From assembly GCA_035551835.1 (NCBI GenBank), contig DASZMN010000099.1:1-64000 (forward strand): 64,000 nt of DNA, in the 5' to 3' direction. Numbering within the stretch: position 1 is the stretch's first letter; every line of letters starts with the position of its first letter. A program made the translations under genes and the position numbers. The DNA comes from Bog-473 sp035551835 (GTDB lineage Bacteria; Actinomycetota; Acidimicrobiia; Acidimicrobiales; RAAP-2). Below are positions 28,129 through 36,905 of the stretch, piece after piece. The notes below the pieces were generated by a model that worked only from the letters and a program-made list of their open reading frames with translations, made no database searches and was not told the DNA's origin.

Positions 28129-29313
28129 TCAGCCCGAGATGCAGGAGCCGGTGCTGACCGCCGAGCGGTGTTGCTCGGCCACCTGGACCCGCGCCAGGAC
28201 GCCCGGCGACGTGAGGGCGTAGCCGACGTTGGAATAGACGGTCGAGCGGGAGAAGACGACGCCGATGACCTGCCCGCCCGGGCCCATGAGCGGGCCGCCC
28301 GAGTTGCCGGGAAGAACCATGGCGCCCAGGGCGTAGACGCCTCGGGTGACCGACCCGCTGTTGTAGATGTCCTTGCCCACCGCGGTGACCTCTTCGGTCA
28401 CGCTGGCGGGATCGGTGATCAGCGGGCCGTCCTCGGGATAGCCCAACAGGGCCGCCTGCGTGCCGTCGGCGACGGTGTTGGGGTCGATCGGGAGAGCCGG
28501 GCCGAGCGGCGCGCTGGTGCGGAGCACCGCGAGGTCGAACGACGGGTCGAAGTACACCGGTGTCGCGGCGTACGCCGTGCTGCCGACGAGCACCTGCGTG
28601 TTGCCCGGGCCCTCTCCGGCAATCACGTGTGCGTTCGTCGCGACCAGGCCGGGGGCGACGACGAAGCCCGATCCCTCTTGTTCGTTGGTGCACGCGGTGC
28701 CGAGGATCTTCACCGTCGAGAACACCGCCGGGTCGGCGAGCGCCTTCGTCTGGGCGTTCGTCGGCGGCGGCACCGTCGGGGTGGACGGTGGGGTCAGCGT
28801 CGAGAAGACCTGTGGGAAGCCTTGGTTGTTGAGAAAGTTCTGTAGGTCGTTGAAGATGGACGGGGCCTGCGGAAGGACCCGGTCGATCGAGTGCAGGATG
28901 TCCGAGCGCGCGACGGCGGCGTCGAGTGAGGTGAACCGGCTGTTCGGCGACGAGATCACCGCGGCGACGAGCCACACCGAGAGCAGGACGGCCACCACCG
29001 CAACGCCGACGCCGAGGACCGCGTCGACGTTGCCCAGATGGTGACGGCGCAGCGTGATGTTGCTGTAGGTGCCGATGATCCGTCCGACGTACCCCAACCC
29101 GCAGGCCGTGGCCATCACCAATCCGACGATCAGGATCGAGCGGGTTGCGCTGTCGTGGGAGGTCGAGAGCAGGGGTACCCAGATGACGGTCCCGAGAAGA
29201 AAACCCAACCAAAAGCCACCGAACGTGAGGATCTGGATCAACGCGCCCAGCCGGAGGCCGTGCACGGCGGCGAGCAGCATCAGCCCGATGATCAGGAGGT
29301 CCACCCAGTCCAC
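28129..29313 (-). CDS. MarP-like CvpA-trypsin serine protease
   Basis: A 394-residue protein with four N-terminal transmembrane segments in a CvpA-like domain (about residues 1-130), then a periplasmic trypsin-like domain. The catalytic triad is visible: His in 'VATNAHVIAG', Asp in 'FDPSFDLAVLR' and Ser in 'LPGNSGGPLMG'. A cysteine in 'TACTNEQEGSGF' and one at the C-terminus may form a disulfide. The layout matches mycobacterial MarP, needed for acid and oxidative stress resistance. The GTG at 29313 starts directly at the CvpA domain; upstream in-frame codons would overlap the divergent lipoprotein promoter. It ends 67 bases before the GH15 start and may be co-transcribed with it. Confidence 0.9.
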   Translation of the reverse strand: MDWVDLLIIGLMLLAAVHGLRLGALIQILTFGGFWLGFLLGTVIWVPLLSTSHDSATRSILIVGLVMATACGLGYVGRIIGTYSNITLRRHHLGNVDAVLGVGVAVVAVLLSVWLVAAVISSPNSRFTSLDAAVARSDILHSIDRVLPQAPSIFNDLQNFLNNQGFPQVFSTLTPPSTPTVPPPTNAQTKALADPAVFSTVKILGTACTNEQEGSGFVVAPGLVATNAHVIAGEGPGNTQVLVGSTAYAATPVYFDPSFDLAVLRTSAPLGPALPIDPNTVADGTQAALLGYPEDGPLITDPASVTEEVTAVGKDIYNSGSVTRGVYALGAMVLPGNSGGPLMGPGGQVIGVVFSRSTVYSNVGYALTSPGVLARVQVAEQHRSAVSTGSCISG

Positions 29314-29376
29314 CGGAACGAGCGTAGACAACCATGCCCACGAAAACGCTCGCGCCACCACTATTGTTCTGGCGCC

Positions 29377-30618
29377 GTGGTCCCATGCGTCAGGCCTCGC
29401 CACCGGGGTGCCCGGACATCAGGTTTCGTTCCGGCGACCCTGCTTGCGGGCCTCGCGCTCATCGTGTCGGGGTGCACGACGGGCGGAAAACCGGCCCACC
29501 ACGCGCCCCATGTGCTGGGTGAGCCGAAGGGCACGCCGCTCGTCCTCGGGCAACCGGCTCCCACGGGTACCGGCCAGCTCGGCGCCGTGTCGTGTGCCAC
29601 CACCAAGCGCTGCTGGGCCGTCGGCATCGCCGGGACCAACGCCCCGCCGTCACCGGGTGGCTCGAACGTGATCGTGGCCACGACCAACGCCGGCCGGACA
29701 TGGAGGGCGCAACACGTGGCCGGCGGCAGCACGCCGCAGCTCACCGGCGTGTCGTGCCCGACGCCCGCCGATTGCATGGCGGTCGGGTCAAACGGGGCGT
29801 CGCTGCCCGGGAGCGGGGTCGTGCTGGCGACGACCAGCGGCGGCGCCACTTGGACCCCGGTGGCCGCTCCGCCGGACGCGCTCGCGGTGATCACCGTGCT
29901 GTGTTCGTCCCAGTCCGACTGCGTCGCGCTCGTCAGTGACGGCACGTTGATCTGGTCCGCCCTCAGCACGAATTTCGGGCAGAGTTGGCAGCGCGAGGGA
30001 AATATGCCGTCGCTCTTCCTCCCGGGCGACGACCTGTCGTGCACGGTCGGCGGGCCCTGCCTCGTCGCGGGTTACGTCCCGGCCGGCACCGGCCACGGCG
30101 AGGGCGCCATCGCGCTGAGCGCCGACGGCGGGCAGACGTGGTCGCTGGCGTCGGTGCCGAACGGCGTGGGCGTGCTGCGCAGCGCGGCCTGCGTCACCCC
30201 GACGGACTGCCTCGCCGCCGGCTCGACTTCGACCACCGTGAGCGACGTGGTGCCCGCGCAAGGTCAGCTGGTCTCGAGCACCGACGGCGGCCACACCTGG
30301 CAACCGTCGGCGACCGCACCCCCCGTCCAAGACGTGTTCGCCTTGGAGTGCCCCTCCGAGCTGGTGTGCGCGATGGTCGGCACGCAGTGGCAGGGCAACC
30401 CGGCCGTCGGCACGGGTGCCGTGGCCCAGAGCAGCAACGCCGGCACGACGTTCCGTCCGTCCTCGGCCGCCTACGTGCCGCTGACGCTCACCGCGCTGTC
30501 GTGTCCGAGCGCCACCACCTGCATCGCCGCCGGCGGCAACACCGTCGCCCGCATCACCGTCGTCGCTCCCAAGCGGCGGCCGGCTCCGCGGCGCTCGCAC
30601 GAGGCCACCCGGGCGTAG
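29377..30618 (+). CDS. Asp-box (BNR) beta-propeller lipoprotein
   Basis: A 413-residue exported lipoprotein. The signal peptide has lipobox 'LIVSGC' with Cys at about residue 29. The mature part holds about seven repeats. Each has a 'SC...C.AVG' strand with paired cysteines (for example 'GVSCPTPADCMAVG', 'LSCPSATTCIAAGG'), and most have an Asp-box turn such as 'TTNAGRTW', 'SADGGQTW' and 'STDGGHTW'. This predicts a seven-bladed propeller with a disulfide in most blades, related to sialidase/Ycf48-type folds. No catalytic sialidase residues are recognised, so a binding role is more likely. It starts 63 bases from the divergent MarP-like gene; the GTG at 29377 is chosen to begin the signal peptide. 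Confidence 0.83.
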   Translation: MVPCVRPRHRGARTSGFVPATLLAGLALIVSGCTTGGKPAHHAPHVLGEPKGTPLVLGQPAPTGTGQLGAVSCATTKRCWAVGIAGTNAPPSPGGSNVIVATTNAGRTWRAQHVAGGSTPQLTGVSCPTPADCMAVGSNGASLPGSGVVLATTSGGATWTPVAAPPDALAVITVLCSSQSDCVALVSDGTLIWSALSTNFGQSWQREGNMPSLFLPGDDLSCTVGGPCLVAGYVPAGTGHGEGAIALSADGGQTWSLASVPNGVGVLRSAACVTPTDCLAAGSTSTTVSDVVPAQGQLVSSTDGGHTWQPSATAPPVQDVFALECPSELVCAMVGTQWQGNPAVGTGAVAQSSNAGTTFRPSSAAYVPLTLTALSCPSATTCIAAGGNTVARITVVAPKRRPAPRRSHEATRA

Positions 30619-30634
30619 CGGGCGGTCCCCCGGC

Positions 30635-30654
30635 GGCCCGGCCACGGGCCCTTT
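30635..30654 (+). terminator. Stem-loop after propeller lipoprotein gene
   Basis: GGCCCG, four-base loop, CGGGCC and then CTTT begins 16 bases after the stop at 30618 and precedes the end of the convergent aldehyde dehydrogenase gene. The T-run is short, so this is a weak terminator candidate. Confidence 0.45.
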
Positions 30655-30674
30655 CACGGTAGAAGGATCCCAGC

Positions 30675-32465
30675 TCAGTGCCGCACGGCGGCCAGCATCA
30701 GGCCGGGGATCTTCGCGGCCGACGGCTCGGCCTCGAAGGCCACGAAGCGGCGCATGACGTCGTAGGACGACGGCGCCGTGGCGAACCAGGGCGGCTTGGG
30801 CCGGGAGCGGAACGGCGCGCGCACGACCGACTTCTGCGGCCGGTCGAACATGGCGGCGTTGCCGACGACGCCGGTACCCGACTGTATGTCCGTGCGCGGG
30901 TGCCCCGGATAGGCGCCCCACGTCGTCGAGCCCATCGCGAACGACAGGCCGTGCCACACGTTGACGCCGATGGAGCCGTAGCGCAGGTCGGCGACGGCGC
31001 GCTCCAGCGCGTCGGACACGGCGGCGTCCTTCAACGACGAGGGCGCCACGAGGATCGTTGCCCCGAGCGTCCCCCAGACGACGTCGTTGCAGAACGCGGT
31101 GGCGGCATCGAGGAAGCCCGCCGCGTCCGGGGCCGGCAGGCCCGTCTCGGCCATCTCCGCGTAGAAGGACTCGACGTTGAAGCAGATGTCGTCGGTGCGC
31201 CCGGCGGGCACGTCGGCGATGAACGTCCACGGCAACGCGTCGGCCGGCCCGCTGCCGAACGACTCCGCCTCGGGGTGCGCGGCCGCGAAGGCATTGCGGC
31301 GCTCGGCGGCGCCAGGGTAGTAGGCGCGCCGCGTGCGGATGCCGGCCAGCGTCTGGGTCAGCGCGCCGAGGAACGCGTCGCGCTGGGGCCAGGCGTCGTG
31401 TGTGATGATCACGCGCGCCGAGATGCAGTTGAACCCTGCGTTGTTCACCAACATTGTCGCGATGTGCTCGGCCTGGTAGCGCAGCTCGGGGACCGACCAG
31501 CGGCCCGGCACGACGATGATGGGCGACACGTTGCCGAGCTCGGCCGTCACCGGCTTGTCCAGCGCCGGCTCGTCGGCCGCCTTGCGCCTGGCGCCCTCCT
31601 CACCGGTGCCGAACACGACGGCGTCGTACGTCTTGTCCGACCCGGTGATGTGCACCTCGTCGATGAGCTGGTGCGCCGTGAGGTACCGGCCCACCGCCGC
31701 GCCCCCGTCGACGATGCGCAGCACGCCGGCGTCGATCAGCGGCTTGAGCGCGCGGCTCCAGTGCGGCACGAGATAGTCGTTGACCGGGTTCGCCTTCATC
31801 ACGACGACCTTGCCCTCGACGAAGAGCTTCGACAGCACGTCGCGCGGTCCGAGCGAGGCCACGTTCCCCGCGGCCAGCACGAGCGCCGTGCCGACGTGGG
31901 CGACGGGGTCAGCATAGGCGGGGGCCTGGCCGGCGACGATGGCATCGCGGGTGACGCCGGGCTGCATCCAGACCTCGGCGGTGGTCTGGGGGAACGTGAT
32001 GCGGTCGAAGGCGCTGGCCGGGAAGACCTGGACCCGCAGCCGGCCGTCGGGCGCCTCACGCACCGGGCCGGCGAACGAGGGCTTCGCGTCCTTGGCGATG
32101 TCGCGCAGCGAGTCACGGAACAGGCGGGCCATCCGCACGAACGTGCCGATGCCGGCGAACAGCTCCTCGCCCGCCTCGGTCGACCCGGGCTCGAGGCCCT
32201 TGGCCGCGCACGCCGCGGCCACCCAGTCGTCCTGCGCCGCCATGGTGGCCTCGATCACCTCTTGGAGCAGCTTCGCCCGCGCCGCCGCCTCGGTCTTCGC
32301 CCAACCGGGCGCGTGGTCGGCCACCAGGTTGACGGCGGCGTCGAGCACGTCGGTGTCGAGCGCGGGCGTCTCCGTCACCGCCGTGCCGTTGCCGCCCGTC
32401 GCGACTTCCGTGCGCTCGGTCGGATGGCTGGTCGGGGCGACCGCCCCGCGACTCGTGATGGTCAT
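30675..32465 (-). CDS. Aldehyde dehydrogenase family protein
   Basis: A 596-residue ALDH-superfamily protein, about 100 residues longer than typical members owing to an N-terminal extension and internal insertions. The catalytic cysteine is Cys347 in 'NNAGFNCISARV' and the general-base region is 'TAELGNVSPIIV'. Nucleotide-binding strands are seen around 'VVVMKANPVNDYLVPHW' and 'EVHITGSDKTYDAVVFG'. It should oxidise an aldehyde to the acid with NAD(P), but the divergent sequence prevents naming a substrate. The ATG at 32465 begins a low-complexity tail. It is divergent from the phosphoesterase gene across about 220 bases. Confidence 0.88.
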   Translation of the reverse strand: MTITSRGAVAPTSHPTERTEVATGGNGTAVTETPALDTDVLDAAVNLVADHAPGWAKTEAAARAKLLQEVIEATMAAQDDWVAAACAAKGLEPGSTEAGEELFAGIGTFVRMARLFRDSLRDIAKDAKPSFAGPVREAPDGRLRVQVFPASAFDRITFPQTTAEVWMQPGVTRDAIVAGQAPAYADPVAHVGTALVLAAGNVASLGPRDVLSKLFVEGKVVVMKANPVNDYLVPHWSRALKPLIDAGVLRIVDGGAAVGRYLTAHQLIDEVHITGSDKTYDAVVFGTGEEGARRKAADEPALDKPVTAELGNVSPIIVVPGRWSVPELRYQAEHIATMLVNNAGFNCISARVIITHDAWPQRDAFLGALTQTLAGIRTRRAYYPGAAERRNAFAAAHPEAESFGSGPADALPWTFIADVPAGRTDDICFNVESFYAEMAETGLPAPDAAGFLDAATAFCNDVVWGTLGATILVAPSSLKDAAVSDALERAVADLRYGSIGVNVWHGLSFAMGSTTWGAYPGHPRTDIQSGTGVVGNAAMFDRPQKSVVRAPFRSRPKPPWFATAPSSYDVMRRFVAFEAEPSAAKIPGLMLAAVRH

Positions 32466-32651
32466 CTGTCATCCTCCCCGGCGCGCCGCACGATGGGTCC
32501 CGGGGTCGGGTTCGGGGCTGCCCGCATCACCGCCGTCAAGCGTACCGAGGGTGCCGACGCCGTCGTCCGGCCCGGCGCCCGAGGGGGTAATCCCAGGCTG
32601 GCCCGTAGGCGGATTGCTTTTTAGGGATTTGTGAGGGTTCGCCCGAAACGG

Positions 32652-32680
32652 TTGACCCGGGGCCTTGGGGTGCCAATAGT
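32652..32680 (+). promoter_or_regulatory. Promoter of phosphoesterase gene, probably leaderless
   Basis: TTGACC (32652-32657) and AATAGT (32675-32680) are separated by 17 bases. The expected start site, about seven bases after the -10 box, coincides with the ATG at 32687, and there is no Shine-Dalgarno sequence. This suggests a leaderless transcript, common in actinobacteria. The -10 box matches only four of six consensus positions. Confidence 0.45.
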
Positions 32681-32686
32681 GCACGC

Positions 32687-34273
32687 ATGCGAGGGCGTCC
32701 TCTTGTGCTGGCCGCCGGGCGGCCCCGCCGGATCCGGCGGCGGCGGGCCCTCGTCGGCTCCTCCTTCGGTGTCGCCATCCTCGCCCTGACGCTCAGCGCC
32801 TGCGGCTCGTCGCCGTCCACGCCGACCGCGGCGCAGGGAAAGCGGGTCACGGGCGGGCCGACAGGCCACTACGTCGTGGCGGCTGGCATCCACAAGATCA
32901 AGCACGTCATCATCATCGAACAGGAGAACCGCTCCTTCGACAGCTACTTCGGCACCTATCCCGGCGCCGACGGCATCCCGATGCACAACGGCGTGCCGAC
33001 GGTGTGCGTGCCCAACCCCACGGGCGGCTGCACCGCGCCCTACCACGACACGGCCGACGTCAACGGGGGCGGGCCGCACAACGTCCGCAACGCCGCAGCG
33101 GACGTGAACAACGGGGCCATGGACGGGTTCATCAAGTCGGCGGCGAACGCCAAGAAGGGCTGCTTCAACCCCGCCGACCCGGCCTGCACCAATTCCTCCA
33201 CGCCCGACGTGATGGGGTACCACACCGCGGCGGAGATCCCGAACTACTGGGCCTACGCGCAGGACTTCGCGCTCAATGACCACATGTTCGAGCCGGTCCG
33301 TTCGTGGTCGCTCCCCGACCACCTCTACCTGGTGTCGGGCTGGTCGGCCATCTGCTCGAACCAGAGCCCGTTGAGCTGCCAGAACGAGATCCAGGGCCCC
33401 TACACGCCGGCGCAGATGCAGAAATACGTCGACCAGGCGCTCCAGACCGGCACCGCCGACGTCACCAACGCGTGGACCGACCTCACCTGGCTCATGTACG
33501 ACAAGCACGTCCCGTGGGCCTACTACGTGCAGACCGGGACCCAGCCCGACTGCGAGAACGACGGCGCCGAGACCTGCGCGCCGGTCAAGCAGAACTACCT
33601 GACACCGGGCATCTGGAACCCCCTGCCAATCTTCGAAGACGTGCAGAAGGACCACCAGCTGCGCAACATCGAGCCGCTCGACAACTACTTCGCCGCGGCC
33701 CAGAAGGGCACGCTGCCCGCGGTGTCGTGGGTGACCCCGTCGCAGGCGGACAGCGAGCACCCACCGGCGAGCGTCCACCAGGGACAGGCGTACGTCACCG
33801 CCGTCGTCAACGCCGCCATGAAGAGCCCCGACTGGGACTCGACGGCCATCTTCGTGCAGTGGGACGACTGGGGCGGTTTCTACGACAACGTCGTCCCGCC
33901 CACGGTCGACCTCAACGGCTACGGGCTGCGCGTGCCGGCGATGGTGATCTCGCCCTACGCCAAGCAGGGTTACATCGACCACCAGACGTTGAGCAGCGAC
34001 GCCTACCTCAAGTTCATCGAGGACGACTTCCTCGGCGGCTCGCGCCTCAACCCGAAGACCGACGGCCGGCCCGACCCGCGCCCGGACGTGCGGGAGAACG
34101 CGACGATCCTCGGCAACATGGTCAGCGACTTCAACTTCAACCAGGCGCCCCGGCGCCCCGTGCTGCTCCCGACCAATCCGCCGACCGACTCGCCGTCTAT
34201 CCCGGCCTACTTCAGCGGCCAGGGGCCGTGCCACGGGTGCACGGCGACACCGCCGTCGACCTCGGGCGGCTAG
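32687..34273 (+). CDS. Phosphoesterase-family lipoprotein (phospholipase C/acid phosphatase type)
   Basis: A 528-residue exported protein. Lipobox 'LTLSAC' follows an Arg-rich n-region. The phosphoesterase domain (PF04185) has 'VIIIEQENRSFDSYFGTYPG' near residue 80, including the conserved Glu-Asn pair and the Thr of the active site. 'VRSWSLPDHLYLVSGW' and 'IFVQWDDWGGFYDNVVPP' follow, with late metal-binding Asp and His residues. The family includes bacterial phospholipases C and AcpA-type acid phosphatases. It ends with stop codons overlapping the convergent LLM gene at a shared CTAG. A role in phosphate release fits the presence of a pst system elsewhere in the window, but that link is inference. 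Confidence 0.9.
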   Translation: MRGRPLVLAAGRPRRIRRRRALVGSSFGVAILALTLSACGSSPSTPTAAQGKRVTGGPTGHYVVAAGIHKIKHVIIIEQENRSFDSYFGTYPGADGIPMHNGVPTVCVPNPTGGCTAPYHDTADVNGGGPHNVRNAAADVNNGAMDGFIKSAANAKKGCFNPADPACTNSSTPDVMGYHTAAEIPNYWAYAQDFALNDHMFEPVRSWSLPDHLYLVSGWSAICSNQSPLSCQNEIQGPYTPAQMQKYVDQALQTGTADVTNAWTDLTWLMYDKHVPWAYYVQTGTQPDCENDGAETCAPVKQNYLTPGIWNPLPIFEDVQKDHQLRNIEPLDNYFAAAQKGTLPAVSWVTPSQADSEHPPASVHQGQAYVTAVVNAAMKSPDWDSTAIFVQWDDWGGFYDNVVPPTVDLNGYGLRVPAMVISPYAKQGYIDHQTLSSDAYLKFIEDDFLGGSRLNPKTDGRPDPRPDVRENATILGNMVSDFNFNQAPRRPVLLPTNPPTDSPSIPAYFSGQGPCHGCTATPPSTSGG

Positions 34274-35199
34274 GAAACCTTGGGGAGCACTTCCTGCGCG
34301 ATGAGCTCCACGTGGTCGAGGTCGTCGAGGTCGAGCACCTGCAGGTAGATCGTGTCGGCCCCGATGTCAGCGAACGCGCGCAGCCGCGCCACCACCTCGT
34401 CGGGCGTGCCGGCGGCACCGTTGGCCCGCAGCTCGTCGGGCTGGCGCCCGATGGCGGCGGCGCGGCGCGCGACCTCCGCCTCGTCGGCGCCGCAGCACAC
34501 CACTTGGGCGGCCGAGAGGCGCAGTGTCTTGGGGTCCCGGCCCCTCTGCTCGCAGGCGGCGCGCACCCGGCCGTACTGCGCCTGGGTGTCGGACAGTGAG
34601 GAGAACGGGAGGTTGAACTCGGCGGCGTAGGTGGCGGCGAGGCGCGGGGTACGCGTGGCGCCGCCGCCGCCGACGATGAGCGGCGGGTGGGGCTGCTGCG
34701 CCGACTTGGGCAGTGCCGGGCTGTCCTTCACGGTGTAGTGGCGCCCGCTGAAGTCGAACTTCTTCCCCACCGGGGTGGTCCACAGGCCGGTGAGAATGGC
34801 GAACTGCTCCTCCAGGCGCTCGAAGCGCTCGCCCAGCGGCGGGAACGGGACGCCGTAGGCCTCGTGCTCGGCGTCGAACCAGCCCGCGCCGAGGCCGAGC
34901 TCGACGCGGCCGCCGCTCATGACGTCGACCTGGGCCACCTCGACGGCGAGCAGCCCGGGCAACCGGAAGGTGGCGGAGGTCACGAGCGTCCCCAGGCGGA
35001 TGCGCTCGGTCTCGCGGGCCAGGCCGGCCAGCGTCACCCATGCGTCGGTCGGCCCGGGCAGGCCGTCGCCGCCCATGGTGAGGAAGTGGTCGGATCGGAA
35101 CAGGGCGTCGAAGCCGAGGGCCTCGCTCGTCTGCGCCATCCGCACCTGTTGGTCGTAGGTGGCGCCCTGTTGTGGCTCGATGAAGATGCGGAGCTTCAT
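34270..35199 (-). CDS. LLM class F420-dependent oxidoreductase
   Basis: A 309-residue luciferase-like TIM-barrel protein. It shows 'ALGFDALFRSDHFLTMGG' near the N-terminus, 'DVMSGGRVELGLGAGWFDAEH' mid-protein and 'PPLIVGGGGATRTPRLAA', all typical of the actinobacterial F420-dependent LLM group. Such enzymes transfer hydride from reduced F420 to varied substrates; the substrate is unknown here. The start at 35199 lies 75 bases from a second, divergent LLM gene, so the two may share a control region. Its stop overlaps that of the phosphoesterase gene. Confidence 0.92.
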   Translation of the reverse strand: MKLRIFIEPQQGATYDQQVRMAQTSEALGFDALFRSDHFLTMGGDGLPGPTDAWVTLAGLARETERIRLGTLVTSATFRLPGLLAVEVAQVDVMSGGRVELGLGAGWFDAEHEAYGVPFPPLGERFERLEEQFAILTGLWTTPVGKKFDFSGRHYTVKDSPALPKSAQQPHPPLIVGGGGATRTPRLAATYAAEFNLPFSSLSDTQAQYGRVRAACEQRGRDPKTLRLSAAQVVCCGADEAEVARRAAAIGRQPDELRANGAAGTPDEVVARLRAFADIGADTIYLQVLDLDDLDHVELIAQEVLPKVS

Positions 35200-35274
35200 G
35201 GCGCCAACCTAACCGGGGAGTCCGTCGGCGGCCCGGCCGCGGCGCGGTCGTGACAACGCGGGCAGACTGCCGGC

Positions 35275-36150
35275 ATGGACATCGGCGTGATCTTTCCCCA
35301 GACCGAAGTCGCCTACGACCCGGGCGCGGTGCGCGCCATCGGGCAGGCGGCGTCCGACCTCGGCTACACGCATCTCGCGGCCTACGACCACGTGCTCGGC
35401 GGCGACACGGCCGTGCTCGGCAACCTCGGTGGGCCGTACACGATCGACAGCCCGTTCCGCGAGCCGCTGACGATGTTCTCCTATCTCTCCGGCTTCACCA
35501 AGCTCGGCTTCGCAACGTCCATTCTCATCGGCCCACAACGTCAGACGGCGCTGCTCGCCAAGCAGGCGGCCGAGGTCGACCTGCTCTGCGGCGGGCGGTT
35601 CCGGCTGGGCCTCGGGGTCGGCTGGAACAAGATCGAGTACGACGCCCTGGGGATGCCCTTCGAGAAACGGGGCCAGCTGTTGGAGGAGCAGGTGGCGGTG
35701 CTGCGTGCCCTGTGGACGGAGAAGAGCGTGACCGTCGACGGCACCTTCCACCACATCGACCACTCCGGGCTGGCGCCGCAACCCATCCAGCGCCCGATCC
35801 CCATCTGGATCGGCGCCTTCGCGCCGCCGGCGCTGCGCCGGGTGGGCCGGTTGGCCGACGGGTGGTTTCCCATGGCGCGACCCCGGGGCGGGCTCGAAGA
35901 GGCGCTCGAGATCATCCACGCGGCCGCGGCCGAGGCGGGCCGCGACCTCTCCGCTTTCGAGTTCGAGGGGCGCCTGGAGTACTCCACCGGCGACCACGAG
36001 AAGATCGCCGAGCACGCACGCCGGTGGCGTGAGGCCGGGGCCACCCACCTTTCGCTCAACACGATGCACTCCGGCCTCGCCGACGCCGACGCCCACATCG
36101 CCGCCCTCGCGGAGATGGCCCCGGTCGTGCTGTCCTCGCCGGGCCGCTGA
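35275..36150 (+). CDS. LLM class F420-dependent oxidoreductase
   Basis: A 291-residue luciferase-like protein of the TIGR03619 type. It begins 'MDIGVIFPQTEVAYDPGAVR', then has 'LGYTHLAAYDHVLGGD', 'DLLCGGRFRLGLGVGWNKIEY' and 'PIPIWIGAFAPPALRRVGR'. It is distinct from its divergent neighbour, sharing the fold but little exact sequence, so this is not a recent duplication. It probably uses F420 and acts in the cytoplasm; the substrate is unknown. Confidence 0.92.
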   Translation: MDIGVIFPQTEVAYDPGAVRAIGQAASDLGYTHLAAYDHVLGGDTAVLGNLGGPYTIDSPFREPLTMFSYLSGFTKLGFATSILIGPQRQTALLAKQAAEVDLLCGGRFRLGLGVGWNKIEYDALGMPFEKRGQLLEEQVAVLRALWTEKSVTVDGTFHHIDHSGLAPQPIQRPIPIWIGAFAPPALRRVGRLADGWFPMARPRGGLEEALEIIHAAAAEAGRDLSAFEFEGRLEYSTGDHEKIAEHARRWREAGATHLSLNTMHSGLADADAHIAALAEMAPVVLSSPGR

Positions 36151-36174
36151 CCCGAGGCCCGAGAAGCGGGTGGC

Positions 36175-36905
36175 CTACCCGGACCCGAAGTGGGCGGCCT
36201 GGCCGTCGTCGGCGATGATCGAGTACCCGCCACCGTCGGGCGCCGCGATGAGACCGATCTCGACGTGTCCAACGGGCACGGCGAGTGAGCCGTAGAACGG
36301 CGCGCCGCCGAACGAGAACACGCCCCCGTCGGAGGCCACCATCCAGTAGCCACCACCGGACGGCGTTGCGGCCATTCCCGTGATGGGGCGGGTGAGGGGG
36401 GTGCCCGCCATCGATCCCTCGAAGGGCGCGTCGCCGTAGGTGAAGACCCCGCCGTCGGCGGCAGCAATCCAATAGCCCGCGCCGTCCGGGGTCGGGGCGA
36501 TGTCCACCACCGGCTGGTTCAGGCGGAGCGAACCCGCGGATCCCCAGAACTCGGCATCTCCGTAAGCGAAGATCCCCCCGTCGCGGGCTACCAGCCAATA
36601 GCCGCGCCCGTCCGAGGTGGCCGCCAGGTGGACGATCGGCTGGTTCAGATGGATGGCACCAGCCGACCCGTAGAACCCGGCGTCGCCGTAGGCGAAGATA
36701 CCTCCGTCGGAGGCCACGATCCAGTACCCCTTACCGTCGGGTGTCGCGGCAAGGCCGACCGGTGGCGCGTTCAGCGTCCGGCCCAGCAGCGAGCCGTAGG
36801 AGCCCGCGGTCCCGTACGGCGTCACGTCCCCGTCGGAATCTAAAACCCAATAGCCCATCCCGTCGGGTGTTGACGCGACGGCCTCGCCGGCGGTGCGGCT
36901 GGTCA
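36175..36905 (-). repeat. Six 126-bp coding repeats (GYW/SDGG type)
   Basis: The C-terminal quarter-kilobase of coding units within the giant protein, each about 42 codons and carrying 'GYW', 'DGG' or 'DGD', 'YGDA' or close variants, and 'YGS'/'WGS'/'EGS'. The first is the most diverged and the sixth is truncated after 'YSIIADDGQAAHFGSG'. DNA similarity is moderate, which argues for old duplication. Confidence 0.88.
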
